DNA of 64,000 nucleotides from Clostridia bacterium (GTDB lineage Bacteria; Bacillota; Clostridia; Oscillospirales; Butyricicoccaceae). The position numbers and the translations under genes were made by a program. Every line of letters begins with the position of its first letter. Within the stretch, counting starts at the first letter, position 1. Shown piece after piece: positions 53,266 to 62,339 of the stretch. The stretch lies in NCBI GenBank assembly GCA_017408485.1, contig JAFQUM010000014.1:153661-217660 (forward strand), in the 5' to 3' direction. The notes under the pieces are model-generated. The model worked only from the letters and a program-made list of their open reading frames with translations. It was not told the DNA's origin and searched no databases.

Positions 53266-53769
53266 TTAATACAGACCTTCTTCGCTTCTGCCCGTCAGCT
53301 CGCCCTGCTCCTCCAAGCCGTCAAAGCCGTTTTGTCTTAATGCCTCGTAAAGCGCCAAAGCAACGGTATTTGAAAGATTGAGGCTTCGCGCCCAATCAAG
53401 CATTGGCACGCGCACCGAGTGAGCGTAGTTTTCTTTTATGAGCCATTCGGGCAGACCTGCGGTCTCTTTGCCAAACATAAGAAAATCACCGGGCTTGTAC
53501 TGCACCTGTGCGTAATTCTTGTCTGCCTTTGTGGTGAAATAGTAGATGTTCGCGTTGGGGTTGAGCTTAAAAAACTCGTCAAGACCACTATATTCGCTAA
53601 GATTGAGCTTGGGCCAGTAATCAAGTCCCGCACGGCGGACTGTTCGCTCAGAAAGCTCAAAGCCATAGGGCTTGATGAGATGAAGATGTGTGCCCGTGAC
53701 TGCACAGGTGCGGGAGATATTTCCCGTATTTTGTGGTATCTCAGGCTGATGAAGAACAATATTAAACAT
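53266..53769 (-). CDS. trmL: tRNA (cytidine/uridine-34-2'-O)-methyltransferase TrmL
   Basis: 167 residues. A minimal SPOUT methyltransferase: NIVLHQPEIPQNTGNISRTCAVTG at the N terminus, FGKETAGLPEWLI and VRVPMLDWARSLNLSNTVALALYEALRQ forming the knot that binds AdoMet. It methylates the wobble ribose of leucine tRNAs. AAGGAGC precedes the ATG. Located between the NSS transporter and the pilus island. Confidence 0.95.
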   Translation of the reverse strand: MFNIVLHQPEIPQNTGNISRTCAVTGTHLHLIKPYGFELSERTVRRAGLDYWPKLNLSEYSGLDEFFKLNPNANIYYFTTKADKNYAQVQYKPGDFLMFGKETAGLPEWLIKENYAHSVRVPMLDWARSLNLSNTVALALYEALRQNGFDGLEEQGELTGRSEEGLY

Positions 53770-53822
53770 AAATAGCTCCTTAAATCAATATAGTGTCATT
53801 ATAGCATATTTTTTTGTTAAGT

Positions 53823-53855
53823 AAAACCTCTCTTTGAACATCAAAGAGAGGTTTT
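53823..53855 (-). terminator. Hairpin closing the pilus operon
   Basis: A perfect 15-bp inverted repeat (AAAACCTCTCTTTGA with its complement), loop of 3. It is 5 bases past the sortase stop. The tail on the minus strand (TACTTAAC) is weakly T-rich; the T run within the stem may help termination. Confidence 0.7.
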
Positions 53856-53859
53856 GCGT

Positions 53860-54468
53860 TCAGGTTTTTTGTCCTACAAGCTGGCATCTGAGAATAAATC
53901 TGTTCTGTCCACCAAAGGTACAAGTGCAGATGGACATATCGTAGTCCGTGCCGGTAAGCTTGTCCAAGTCATTTTTACCAAGCTTCTCGGTTGCAGTGAC
54001 CATATATAAATACTCGTTGCCATAGGCATCCTTAAAATGTATCTCAGTACCCGCTTTTGCATCAAGAAGAGTTTTAAAATGACCCTTGTAGTTATGCCCC
54101 ATTATTATCAGGTTGCCATCTGTAATATTACCCGAATAGCGGCAGGGTGCAAGATCGAGCATATCAAAGTCCCAATTTTGCAAAACGGGAAGATCTATAT
54201 CAAAAGAGGGGACAGAGATAATACCTACAAGGTCATAGCCATTCCAAGTTATCTTAGGCATTTCGCCCTTTGGCGGCTCTTCAGGTTCGGGTTCAATGAT
54301 TGCCTGCTCCACTTTTTCTTCAATAGCTTGCTCAAGATTTACAAGAATGATCTCGGCATTTTCTGCCGCAATTTCCTCGTGTTGGACCTGCTCGCCATAC
54401 ATTACAGCGGCATTACAGCACAAAGCAAGTCCAAAAAGGATCAAAACAAAACCAATCAATTTTCTCAT
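53860..54468 (-). CDS. Sortase, second enzyme of the pilus island
   Basis: 202 residues. One N-terminal membrane helix, a Glu-rich stalk (residues 30-68), then the sortase barrel: GIISVPSFDIDLPVL, catalytic His in IMGHNYKGHF, catalytic Cys in MSICTCTF and Arg in FILRCQL. The short form without a C-terminal helix suggests class B or D rather than the pilin polymerase. It may anchor the finished pilus or attach the adjacent IPQTG pilin. Its ATG overlaps that gene's stop by four bases. Confidence 0.88.
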   Translation of the reverse strand: MRKLIGFVLILFGLALCCNAAVMYGEQVQHEEIAAENAEIILVNLEQAIEEKVEQAIIEPEPEEPPKGEMPKITWNGYDLVGIISVPSFDIDLPVLQNWDFDMLDLAPCRYSGNITDGNLIIMGHNYKGHFKTLLDAKAGTEIHFKDAYGNEYLYMVTATEKLGKNDLDKLTGTDYDMSICTCTFGGQNRFILRCQLVGQKT

Positions 54469-56081
54469 TGCGGCTTCCTCCTTTTACAGAGGAGAACCAC
54501 TATTCCCGCCAAAATAAGAGAGATACCCACAGCAAGAAGAGTAAATATCGGCATCATGTCTGCGCCCGTCTGAGGAATATTTGGTTTGTCCGGTTTGTCA
54601 GGCTTATCGGGATCAGGCTCATCAGGTTTGTCGGGCGGGGTAGGCGGCGGAGGAGTTCCGGGGTCGGTCTTTCCGTCAGTATAGGTGTTAGTCACTGTAA
54701 AACCTTGACTTGCGGAGCCTGAATAGGTGGTTGAGTAGTCGGTTACAGCTTGCTGCCATACAGTGTAGCTGTAGTCGGCGGGAACACCCTTAAATGTGCC
54801 CTTCCAATCTCCTTCAGCGGTTATCGTAACAGATGAGACAAGACCTCCGTTTGCCATAAGGTGAACAAGAACCTTTTCGGGGCGTTTTTGTGCTGAGTTA
54901 TCATTGTCTGCCCATTTTACAACAATTGGTATGTCGGTGGTTTCGGGGGTGGGAACTATAGGGTCGGGGTTTGTGCCCGGATCGGTACCGCCTGCAGTAT
55001 ACTTGTTGGTGATGGTGATACCGCTTGATGCATTACCGCTGTATGATGCCGAGTAGTTTGAAACGGCAATTTCAAGAACAGTATAAGCCTTACCTTTATC
55101 CAAATTATCAAAGGTATATTCCCATAGATTACTGTCACTGAGGTTTGCGGTCTTCAAGACCTCGGTGCCGCATATAAGCTGTACAGTTACAAAGGCAGGA
55201 CGCTTGCCTGCGGCGTTATTGTTGTCATCCCATACCTTTCGAACTGTCAGATGTGGCTTTATTTCAGGAGGCTGGGGAGGGTCGGGAGGATCGGGCGGTT
55301 GCGGCGGATCGGGTGGCGTGGGAGGTATATACGGGGGAACATATTTGTTAGTAATAATAAATCCTTCGTGAACGGATTGAACCTCGGTGGTGTATTCGCT
55401 AACGGACTCTTGCTTGACCGAATAGTTACCATTCAGCGGAAGATCGGAAAAGGTATACATCCACATATTGGCATCGTTGAGAATTACCTGTCTGTATGCG
55501 ACTCCGTCAAGTGAAAGGGTAACATTTACAGAAGAAGGGCGTTTGCCTTCGGCGTTCATATTGTCATCCCACAGAACCGAAACCAAAAGGCTTTTCGTAT
55601 CGGTATCAGATATCTTCGGAGAGCATATTATATGCTCTTGCTCACCTTCGGGAGTGATCGTGGGAAGAGCAACGAGAAAAGGATCAAATGTAACAGCCTG
55701 ATTACCACGCTCAAAGACAATGTAAATGCCCCTTTCGAGATTTCCAAATCGCGCAAGTCCCGCGTCGGAGGTGAGCAGAACATCTCCGTAATAATCACAG
55801 GAGATAATATATTGGTATATCTCCTCTGCGGTTACAGAGCTTAAAAGAGCTACTTCAGCGGGGGTGTATGGGAGGGAGGAAAAATCAGATGTAAAGGAAT
55901 ATCCGCTTCCGCTTTGCAGAGCAACACACATAAGCTCCGTGCTGATACTGCCGACGGGATCTCCGCTGTTATCAAAAACAGAAACGGCAATACTGTAGTT
56001 ATCGGCTGCGATTATGTGCGAAGAAAGGAAAATCGAACAAAGCATTATACAAATAAGCATAACGCTAATCATTTTCTTCAT
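54465..56081 (-). CDS. Cna-B-repeat surface protein (probable basal/minor pilin, IPQTG)
   Basis: 538 residues. Signal peptide, an N-terminal adhesive region, then three Cna-B type domains (SVLWDDNMNAEGKRPSSVNV, then RKVWDDNNNAAGKRPAFVTV and VVKWADNDNSAQKRPEKVLV), each ending near ITNKY or VTNTY. Pro-rich linkers (PPDPPQPPDPPDPP, DEPDPDKPDKPDKP) separate domains and precede the sorting signal IPQTG, a membrane helix and KRRK tail. Cna-B domains usually carry isopeptide bonds. The Pro-rich tail is typical of the wall-anchored basal pilin. Overlaps both sortase genes. Confidence 0.9.
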   Translation of the reverse strand: MKKMISVMLICIMLCSIFLSSHIIAADNYSIAVSVFDNSGDPVGSISTELMCVALQSGSGYSFTSDFSSLPYTPAEVALLSSVTAEEIYQYIISCDYYGDVLLTSDAGLARFGNLERGIYIVFERGNQAVTFDPFLVALPTITPEGEQEHIICSPKISDTDTKSLLVSVLWDDNMNAEGKRPSSVNVTLSLDGVAYRQVILNDANMWMYTFSDLPLNGNYSVKQESVSEYTTEVQSVHEGFIITNKYVPPYIPPTPPDPPQPPDPPDPPQPPEIKPHLTVRKVWDDNNNAAGKRPAFVTVQLICGTEVLKTANLSDSNLWEYTFDNLDKGKAYTVLEIAVSNYSASYSGNASSGITITNKYTAGGTDPGTNPDPIVPTPETTDIPIVVKWADNDNSAQKRPEKVLVHLMANGGLVSSVTITAEGDWKGTFKGVPADYSYTVWQQAVTDYSTTYSGSASQGFTVTNTYTDGKTDPGTPPPPTPPDKPDEPDPDKPDKPDKPNIPQTGADMMPIFTLLAVGISLILAGIVVLLCKRRKPQ

Positions 56082-56937
56082 TGTTTTTTCCTCCTTTCTT
56101 TTTTATGGTGATCATTAATCTGTAGATTCCATAAACCACAGAGACAATTGCGGCAATTATAAAAACTATTATGGGCACGGTGTAAAAATTGCTGACGGGC
56201 TTGATCTCATTTGACATAAGAAGCTGACCATCGGAATAGACAGGTATCCCCTCATTTACTCTTATTCCGCGTACAAGCAGACGGTGGGAGTTTACGCCAT
56301 AGGGGGTGCAGGTCACCAGTGTTACATAATCCTGACCCTCTACTATTTCAAGCTTCGAAGTATCCTCGGGAAGAACCACATTAATGCTATCAACACGGTA
56401 TTCCAACTTTTCGTTCAGTACGTTGATATAGAAGGTATCACCCAATTCAAGTCGGTCAATATGTGTCAAAAGCTCTGCGGAGGGTAATCCGCGGTGACCT
56501 GATATAACACTGTGTGTGCTTTCTCCGCCAACGGGAAGGCTGCTCCACTCCACATGGCCGATGGCAACACGCAACACTGCCTCATTCGTGCCGTGATATA
56601 TGGGAAGCTTGCAATTGATGCAAGGTATATCAACATAACCCATTATTCCGTCGTCGGAAATATTCAGCAGACTGTTGTACAGTGCCGTTCTGCTTTCATC
56701 CAAGGCAAAATTATTTTGATATGTGCCCATAGTTCTGTTATATTCTCTTGCATCAGCCATAATCTTTTCATACTTTTCCTTGTCAAGCTGAGCGGCGTTT
56801 TTATCGTATGATACGATGGCGTAAGATTGGTTTTTAGTGTTGATATAATTGCTGACTGTTGGATAAAGCAGTAAGGACAGCCCTACGAGAAATATCAACA
56901 CAACTATTAAGTTTGTAATGATCCGTTTACTTTTCAC
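56065..56937 (-). CDS. Class C (pilin-polymerising) sortase
   Basis: 290 residues from GTG at 56937 with AAGGAG nine bases upstream. N- and C-terminal membrane helices flank the catalytic domain, as in SrtC. Active site: His in VISGHRGLPSAELLTHIDRL, Cys in YVTLVTCTPYGVNSHRLLVRG, and the following Arg. PTVSNYINTKNQSYAIVSYD is the usual start. It links major pilin subunits by lysine-threonine bonds. The gene follows the pilin after a stable hairpin. Confidence 0.95.
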   Translation of the reverse strand: MKSKRIITNLIVVLIFLVGLSLLLYPTVSNYINTKNQSYAIVSYDKNAAQLDKEKYEKIMADAREYNRTMGTYQNNFALDESRTALYNSLLNISDDGIMGYVDIPCINCKLPIYHGTNEAVLRVAIGHVEWSSLPVGGESTHSVISGHRGLPSAELLTHIDRLELGDTFYINVLNEKLEYRVDSINVVLPEDTSKLEIVEGQDYVTLVTCTPYGVNSHRLLVRGIRVNEGIPVYSDGQLLMSNEIKPVSNFYTVPIIVFIIAAIVSVVYGIYRLMITIKKKGGKNNEEND

Positions 56938-56970
56938 GAAGAGTTCTCCTTACAGATTTATGAAAGGTTT

Positions 56971-57001
56971 TTCCACGGCACGGCAATGCCGTGCCGTGGA
57001 A
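56971..57001 (-). other. Very stable hairpin between the major pilin and sortase C genes
   Basis: A perfect 15-bp GC-rich inverted repeat (TTCCACGGCACGGCA and its complement) with almost no loop, 10 bases past the pilin stop. The minus-strand tail is AAACCTTTC, not a T tract, so it is a poor terminator. A 3'-end stabiliser or processing site for the pilin transcript is more likely. Confidence 0.75.
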
Positions 57002-57011
57002 ATATATAAGC

Positions 57012-58604
57012 TTACTTAGCTTCGGAACGCTTTCTGATGATTACAACTGCTGCTGCAGCGGCAATGAGGAGGATACCTGCTACATAGAAGATAGTGGTAC
57101 CAATGCCACCGGTGGAAGGCAGGGTTGCACCTGCGTTGTTGCGGATGGATACATTGACAGTACCTGTTGCAATGTCACCTGTGCCGGGAACGCCGTCAAC
57201 ATCAAAGGTAAGGGTGGAGAGTGCTCTTGATGCATAGTTTGCGGTAATGGTTACACGGACGGCAGAATCAAGCTTGTTATATCCGCTAGGGGACTTTGTT
57301 TCTTCCAGATAGTAGATGCCGGAATCAAGTCCTGCAACGCTGAATTGACCGAGAGTTGCTACGTCTGAGGAGGAAACAAGCTTTGTAGCATCTACAGAGT
57401 TTTCTGTCCAGCCGGAGATAACGCCATTGGTTATTTGAGCATAAAGCTTGGTGGTGGTGGAACCGGAAACAAAGTTGCGGTAGAGTAAGAACTCGGCGCC
57501 TGCCAGTTTTTTGGAGGTATTGATTCCGTCAACCTTAGAAACAGCCATATTAAATGTATAGACAGTTGCAGAGGTGGTAGAGGTTACGCCGGTGTTGGGG
57601 GTCTCACCTGCATCCTGATTAGGATCGTTGGAGTAGATCAGCTTTGCGCTGTTTACATTACCTGTGCTACCGACGACAGCGTTCTCATTAAGCTTTGCGG
57701 AGTACTTAACAACGATCTTATCACTTGCGAGCAGTGTGGGGACGGATGTCTTAAGGTCGGTGAATGTGACATTTACTATCTGACCTGCGTTCTCAGCGCT
57801 AAAGGCGGAAGCGTCAATGTTTGTTGTAGTATCATTTGCGTGGAGAATGTATACAGCCTCAACATTTGAGAAGGTAAGACCTGTGGGAAGGGTATCGCTG
57901 AACTTGTAGTAATACATTGCGTAGTCGCTTATGTAGTTAGAGGGAAGAGTACCTTCCAGCTTGAAATACACTGTATCGCCGACAGATGCATCCTCATTGG
58001 CCTTATATGTACCATCCAAAGCAGTGTGTACAGACTTGTTGATGGTGGGAACGCCGCCCTTGGGGCTTACTTCAACACTTCTTACAACACGGATGATGTA
58101 CTTGGTATACATATCACCTTCGTTAGTATCGGGTACGGATGTATCCTTGACAAGATAATAACCTGCGTCAAGACCGCTGATGGTATAGGTGGTGCCGGAT
58201 GCTGAGGAAGAACCGGATGCGGTAGCAAGGGATTTGCCTACCAACTCAGCAAAACGGTCAAGATGTACAGAGTCAGGGCTCCAGGTGGAGAGTACCTGTG
58301 CAACTGCTTCAGCGGTTGAAGCGGAAGCAAAAGAGTTGTTGCCGTCCTTAATAAAAGCATTGTCTGCTTTGAGCAGGGGGAGAAGTGTTGCGCCGTTAAC
58401 GCCGTTGCCCCATTCAATGTTGGATAAAACGCCTTCGGTAGAAAGATCACCGGTGAAGATCTGATATGCTTCATAGGTGTGGCCTTCTGCAGTGCCGTTG
58501 ATGGTAATGGTGTAGGGACCTGCTGCGCTTGCGGGGATGACCATCATGCTGATCATGATTGCAAGAGTGATGATCAATGCTGCGAAACTCATTGACTTTT
58601 TCAT
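57012..58604 (-). CDS. Major pilin, SpaH/EbpB-type, LPSTG-anchored
   Basis: 530 residues from ATG at 58604, which has AAGGAGC upstream and begins a normal signal peptide (to PASAAG). The open frame extends upstream but contains no site. The pilin motif appears as VEVSPKGGVPTINKSVH, whose Lys should join subunits. The E box is YYLEETKSPSGYNKL. The sorting signal is LPSTGG, then a helix and RKRSEAK. Three Ig-like domains are expected. It forms the shaft through the adjacent class C sortase. Confidence 0.94.
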   Translation of the reverse strand: MKKSMSFAALIITLAIMISMMVIPASAAGPYTITINGTAEGHTYEAYQIFTGDLSTEGVLSNIEWGNGVNGATLLPLLKADNAFIKDGNNSFASASTAEAVAQVLSTWSPDSVHLDRFAELVGKSLATASGSSSASGTTYTISGLDAGYYLVKDTSVPDTNEGDMYTKYIIRVVRSVEVSPKGGVPTINKSVHTALDGTYKANEDASVGDTVYFKLEGTLPSNYISDYAMYYYKFSDTLPTGLTFSNVEAVYILHANDTTTNIDASAFSAENAGQIVNVTFTDLKTSVPTLLASDKIVVKYSAKLNENAVVGSTGNVNSAKLIYSNDPNQDAGETPNTGVTSTTSATVYTFNMAVSKVDGINTSKKLAGAEFLLYRNFVSGSTTTKLYAQITNGVISGWTENSVDATKLVSSSDVATLGQFSVAGLDSGIYYLEETKSPSGYNKLDSAVRVTITANYASRALSTLTFDVDGVPGTGDIATGTVNVSIRNNAGATLPSTGGIGTTIFYVAGILLIAAAAAVVIIRKRSEAK

Positions 58605-58713
58605 GTTTTTTGCTCCTTTTCTTCTTTTAAGATTTTTAAAATAATTTTTTTCAATTAGTTCATTTCGCCCGGGGGGCGGATGGTATCTGCTGTGGATAGG
58701 ATAAGCTTTGCCG

Positions 58714-58770
58714 GGTGGAGCTTGTGATTTGTGCGGTGGTGCTTGTGAATTGTGCGGTGGTGCTTGTGCG
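58714..58770 (-). repeat. 21-base direct repeats between tip adhesin and pilin genes
   Basis: Two full units (58714-58734 and 58735-58755, three differences) and a partial third (to 58770), built on GGTGGTGCTTGTGAATTGTGC. The period is a multiple of three. They lie in the 184-base gap between the two genes, inside a 44-codon minus-strand frame rich in His. Confidence 0.75.
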
Positions 58771-58788
58771 TAAGAAAGCAAGATATTT

Positions 58789-61700
58789 TCATCTCTGTTC
58801 AGAATGTTTCCTCCTCCTTTCTTTGAAAGTTGGAAGTATATACACGGCAACCGAAATCAAAACAAGGGCTGTGCCGACTACCGTATAAATGTCCGTTCCG
58901 CCGCCACCCGTTTCGGGTAAGGGTCGTTTGGACTCATTCCGTACATATATGGTGTATGCTGTGTCGCCTGCCTGAGCAAAGGGGTGACTCTCCACAATAA
59001 CCGTTCCGTCCTCAAGGATGGTCAGATATATTGGCTCGGTATTGTCGATATATCCGACGGGAGATACGGTCTCGCGAAGTCTGTATGTGCCAAATAGCAG
59101 GTTATCAAAGGTCAAGGTGCCGTCCCACGCAGTAGTTTGTGTTCTGACAAGGAAATCCGAATCGGTTGTATATGTTCCGTCCGACTGAACAAGCAGACGC
59201 TCTAAAACAAAGGTTGCACCTTCAAGACGAATGCTGCCGTCCTTATTGGTCTTTATCAGCCTTAACAGTGTTCGGCGAGTATCGTTTTGGACAGTGAGAA
59301 GCGTGTTTGTGACCTTGCCGTTTTCATAGGTGTAGATCGGCTCAAGATAATGTGGCAACCAGTTTGCAAAGGTGTAGTCTGTCTTGCAGTTTTCTGAACC
59401 TATCTTTATCTCGCGGATGGACCATTTTATCTCTCGCCCGTTAGCAAAGAGGGGAAGGCCGGTCCACGTGTAAGTGTATCCGTTATCCTCATTCAAAACC
59501 GCGGTAGGATCAACACCGGGAACGATGGATGTAACTACCATTCCGTCGGCAAGCAGCTGAACTGTAACATCATTCCATTCAGCCTCGGGACACAGCCATT
59601 CTTTCTTTGCGGTGACCGAGGTGCTTTCGGTGGTGTTTTGAACAGTCAATAGGCCGTCATTATAGCTGACCAAGGGCGAATCGTTGAGTATTGCGATATT
59701 GCCGTTAGACTGTCCCGTGTTGGGATCGGTTTCATAGCCCAAAAGGATGTTTTCTATGGGTGTATATCCTGCAGGGGGAGAAAGCTCCTGAATGGTTATA
59801 TCACCATTGTCATAACTGAATCCGGCGATATAGATCTCATAATAGCCGCTTTGTGAACCCGAAAGCTGAGTGTGCTCGCCTATGGGATCGTATATAAAGC
59901 GTTCTCTTTCACTGTCATAGCTGAAGCGCAGAGGATTTCCATTCTGAATAAGACTGAAGATGGCACCGCCCAAGGGGTTTCCTGTAGTTGCGTCTTCTTT
60001 TTTGATAACTATTGAATTAGTGAAAAGATAAATGTTGGTAAACTCAACTCGAAGGACTTCATAATGATCTGCGTCGGTGGCATAAGTGACACCGTCGACA
60101 TTTACAGTTGTACCGTTGCCCGACTTGTTTTGGATATTTTCAATATCTACAACTGTATATGAGCTGTGGACCTTGATGTCTTCTGAGTCAACCTCACCGG
60201 GATACTCCGTGATGATCCACGGTTCGCCAAATATAATTTCGCTAAGTTCCCACAAATAGTATTCTGTGGATGTATTTGATGTTTTCGGAGTAATAAACTT
60301 TGCGCCTGCCCGATATCCTGGGTGAGATGTGGGGTTTGATACAGGCTCAAGTGTAAGGATATATCTGTGGTCATCATCACCGTTATAAGCTTCGATATAG
60401 AAGTTATTCTTTGCCATATCGATACCGTCTTTATTACCGGCAAAGGATTTTGTGACGTGAATAAGACCTTCTTTTTTGACCAATCGTCCGTCGATATGCC
60501 ACGCGTCGGTTTGGCATTTCATAACATACCAACGAATGGTATAAGCGTTGTCGTTAAGCTCGTTTACATTAACCGGCTCACCATCAACCGAGAGATACTG
60601 TGCATATTGTTTTAGCTGTTCAAAGATATAATCGTCATCGGGGAAGCTCTGCAGCCATATTCCTGCCTGCTCGCCATAGAGGGAACGGATGGTCTGGTCT
60701 GCGGTGAATGAGTTGTCAATTGACGAGTCAACAACGTGATACTTATCGTGAAGAGCATCCCAACTGAGATTTTGGGCATCCTCGCCGCCAACAAAGGTGG
60801 AGAAGATCTCGGGTGTATACTTTGTTTGGTCTTGACCCGATACCTGACCGCCGCTGTCTACCGCCACCGAGTCATAACGTACAAAGAAGGATGCGGTCTG
60901 CTCAGGTCGATATTCCCAAACAGCAGAAAGTGTAAGCCTCGAGCCGTCACTATAAGCTTCAAACTCGTCCCAAGTAAGTGAGGAGTTGGCACTGAGAATA
61001 ACGTTACTGTCGCCGACTCTCCAACCTGAAAAGCGGATTACACGGGTAAGTCCGTTGGAAGCGCTGTTGACCGTTGCACGAACCTCGTGCTGGGTGACAT
61101 TTCTAATAGTAGTGGATGTAAACCTTTCGGTCACATCGGTATGGGTATTCGCGCCTATTCCGTAAATGGTGGGATATGTAGAAACGGTTACGCCGCTGAC
61201 TGTGGGGAAGTTGATGTCGTAGATAATGCGGTATTTTCCGTCGTTTTCTACCTGAGTGAGGGTAGTGGGGGCAAATATCTGAATGTCCTGACCGCCACTG
61301 TACTCGGTAGAGCCGTCGCTCCAGTTATAATCGGAGGGGAGAGTAACGGCACTGCCACTCCGTACATAGAAGGTCTCAGAAGTACCATCCACATAGTTTA
61401 AGCGTACTGTATAATATGAAATAGGAAGTCCATCGCTGTCATAGACACGCACATACTTTGCAGCTCGTGCGGAGTTTCTTCGTGACCAGTCATCACCAAA
61501 AACGGTATAGCTTGAGGTGATGTCGGCGGTGTCCCAGCTTCCTTCGGCTGTGGTGGCTGAAGTGGCATATTTGAGTGAAATATCGTTACGGGTGAAAGTA
61601 GTGCCCAAGGTGTCATTTAAAAACTCAAGCATAGTTGATGTGCCCATTCTGGCGACATAGTACCAACCACTTTGCGACACGGAAAAAGTTTCACTGCCGA

Positions 61701-62310
61701 TGCATTCCCATGTATTGTCTATCTGAATATAGAAGTTTGCACTGTTATTGCTTGTCGATGCCCTAACGATATTGATATCGGTTGAGACCGAATCTATTGC
61801 CGCAAACAGAGAACTGTCTGTCGGTGCTTCTGAAAGGACAGCCGACTTATAAAGGTCGTTGTTAAGTGTAACGGCGGGAGAAATATTATTATCGGATATA
61901 GTATCGTTGATGAGGCGAATGTCCAAGCCTGTTACAGCTTTGGAATCCGCGGCGGCATCGCTGCCATAGGTGAGAGCTTTTGCGGTATATACCGTGTTTG
62001 AGATAAGGTGGTTAAGGCTTTTGCCCGTCGTACTGTCTACCGAGGAAAGAAGTGAATTGATGTCATTGTCCTTAAGTAAAAGCAGATAGCAGTTACTGTT
62101 GTGGCTGTGGGCAGGCTTAGTACAAGTCAGCTTGTTCCCATCATAGCAGGAGGGAGAATGTGTGTGTTCTTCAACGCGGCAGTAGGGTTCTTGCTCCAAT
62201 GCGATGGAGGAAAACACGGAGTTCTGAAGATTAAATAAAGCAACAATAGCCGCAACGATCGTTGCGGCTAAAACGAGTATGAAACTAAAGTTGCTGCTTT
62301 GTTTTCTCAT
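58789..62310 (-). CDS. Large LPETG-anchored tip adhesin of the pilus
   Basis: 1173 residues. Signal anchor region to about residue 40, then a Cys/His-rich start (CRVEEHTHSPSCYDG, CTKPAHSHNSNCY) seen in Clostridia surface proteins. The long middle part is beta-rich adhesive sequence. From about 760, SpaA/Cna-B type domains carry E boxes (TIQELSPPAGY, YRLRETVSPVGY). The sorting signal is LPETGGGG with a helix and basic tail (KERRRKHSEQR). Size, position before the major pilin and sorting signal fit the tip subunit. The ligand is unknown. Confidence 0.9.
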   Translation of the reverse strand: MRKQSSNFSFILVLAATIVAAIVALFNLQNSVFSSIALEQEPYCRVEEHTHSPSCYDGNKLTCTKPAHSHNSNCYLLLLKDNDINSLLSSVDSTTGKSLNHLISNTVYTAKALTYGSDAAADSKAVTGLDIRLINDTISDNNISPAVTLNNDLYKSAVLSEAPTDSSLFAAIDSVSTDINIVRASTSNNSANFYIQIDNTWECIGSETFSVSQSGWYYVARMGTSTMLEFLNDTLGTTFTRNDISLKYATSATTAEGSWDTADITSSYTVFGDDWSRRNSARAAKYVRVYDSDGLPISYYTVRLNYVDGTSETFYVRSGSAVTLPSDYNWSDGSTEYSGGQDIQIFAPTTLTQVENDGKYRIIYDINFPTVSGVTVSTYPTIYGIGANTHTDVTERFTSTTIRNVTQHEVRATVNSASNGLTRVIRFSGWRVGDSNVILSANSSLTWDEFEAYSDGSRLTLSAVWEYRPEQTASFFVRYDSVAVDSGGQVSGQDQTKYTPEIFSTFVGGEDAQNLSWDALHDKYHVVDSSIDNSFTADQTIRSLYGEQAGIWLQSFPDDDYIFEQLKQYAQYLSVDGEPVNVNELNDNAYTIRWYVMKCQTDAWHIDGRLVKKEGLIHVTKSFAGNKDGIDMAKNNFYIEAYNGDDDHRYILTLEPVSNPTSHPGYRAGAKFITPKTSNTSTEYYLWELSEIIFGEPWIITEYPGEVDSEDIKVHSSYTVVDIENIQNKSGNGTTVNVDGVTYATDADHYEVLRVEFTNIYLFTNSIVIKKEDATTGNPLGGAIFSLIQNGNPLRFSYDSERERFIYDPIGEHTQLSGSQSGYYEIYIAGFSYDNGDITIQELSPPAGYTPIENILLGYETDPNTGQSNGNIAILNDSPLVSYNDGLLTVQNTTESTSVTAKKEWLCPEAEWNDVTVQLLADGMVVTSIVPGVDPTAVLNEDNGYTYTWTGLPLFANGREIKWSIREIKIGSENCKTDYTFANWLPHYLEPIYTYENGKVTNTLLTVQNDTRRTLLRLIKTNKDGSIRLEGATFVLERLLVQSDGTYTTDSDFLVRTQTTAWDGTLTFDNLLFGTYRLRETVSPVGYIDNTEPIYLTILEDGTVIVESHPFAQAGDTAYTIYVRNESKRPLPETGGGGTDIYTVVGTALVLISVAVYILPTFKERRRKHSEQR

Positions 62311-62339
62311 GTCTTCCTTCCAAATACTCGCGAATTATA

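Noticed and set aside
57012..58850. A 612-residue version of the major pilin
   Set aside because: The upstream extension overlaps the tip adhesin gene and carries the 21-base repeats; the signal peptide and ribosome binding site support 58604.
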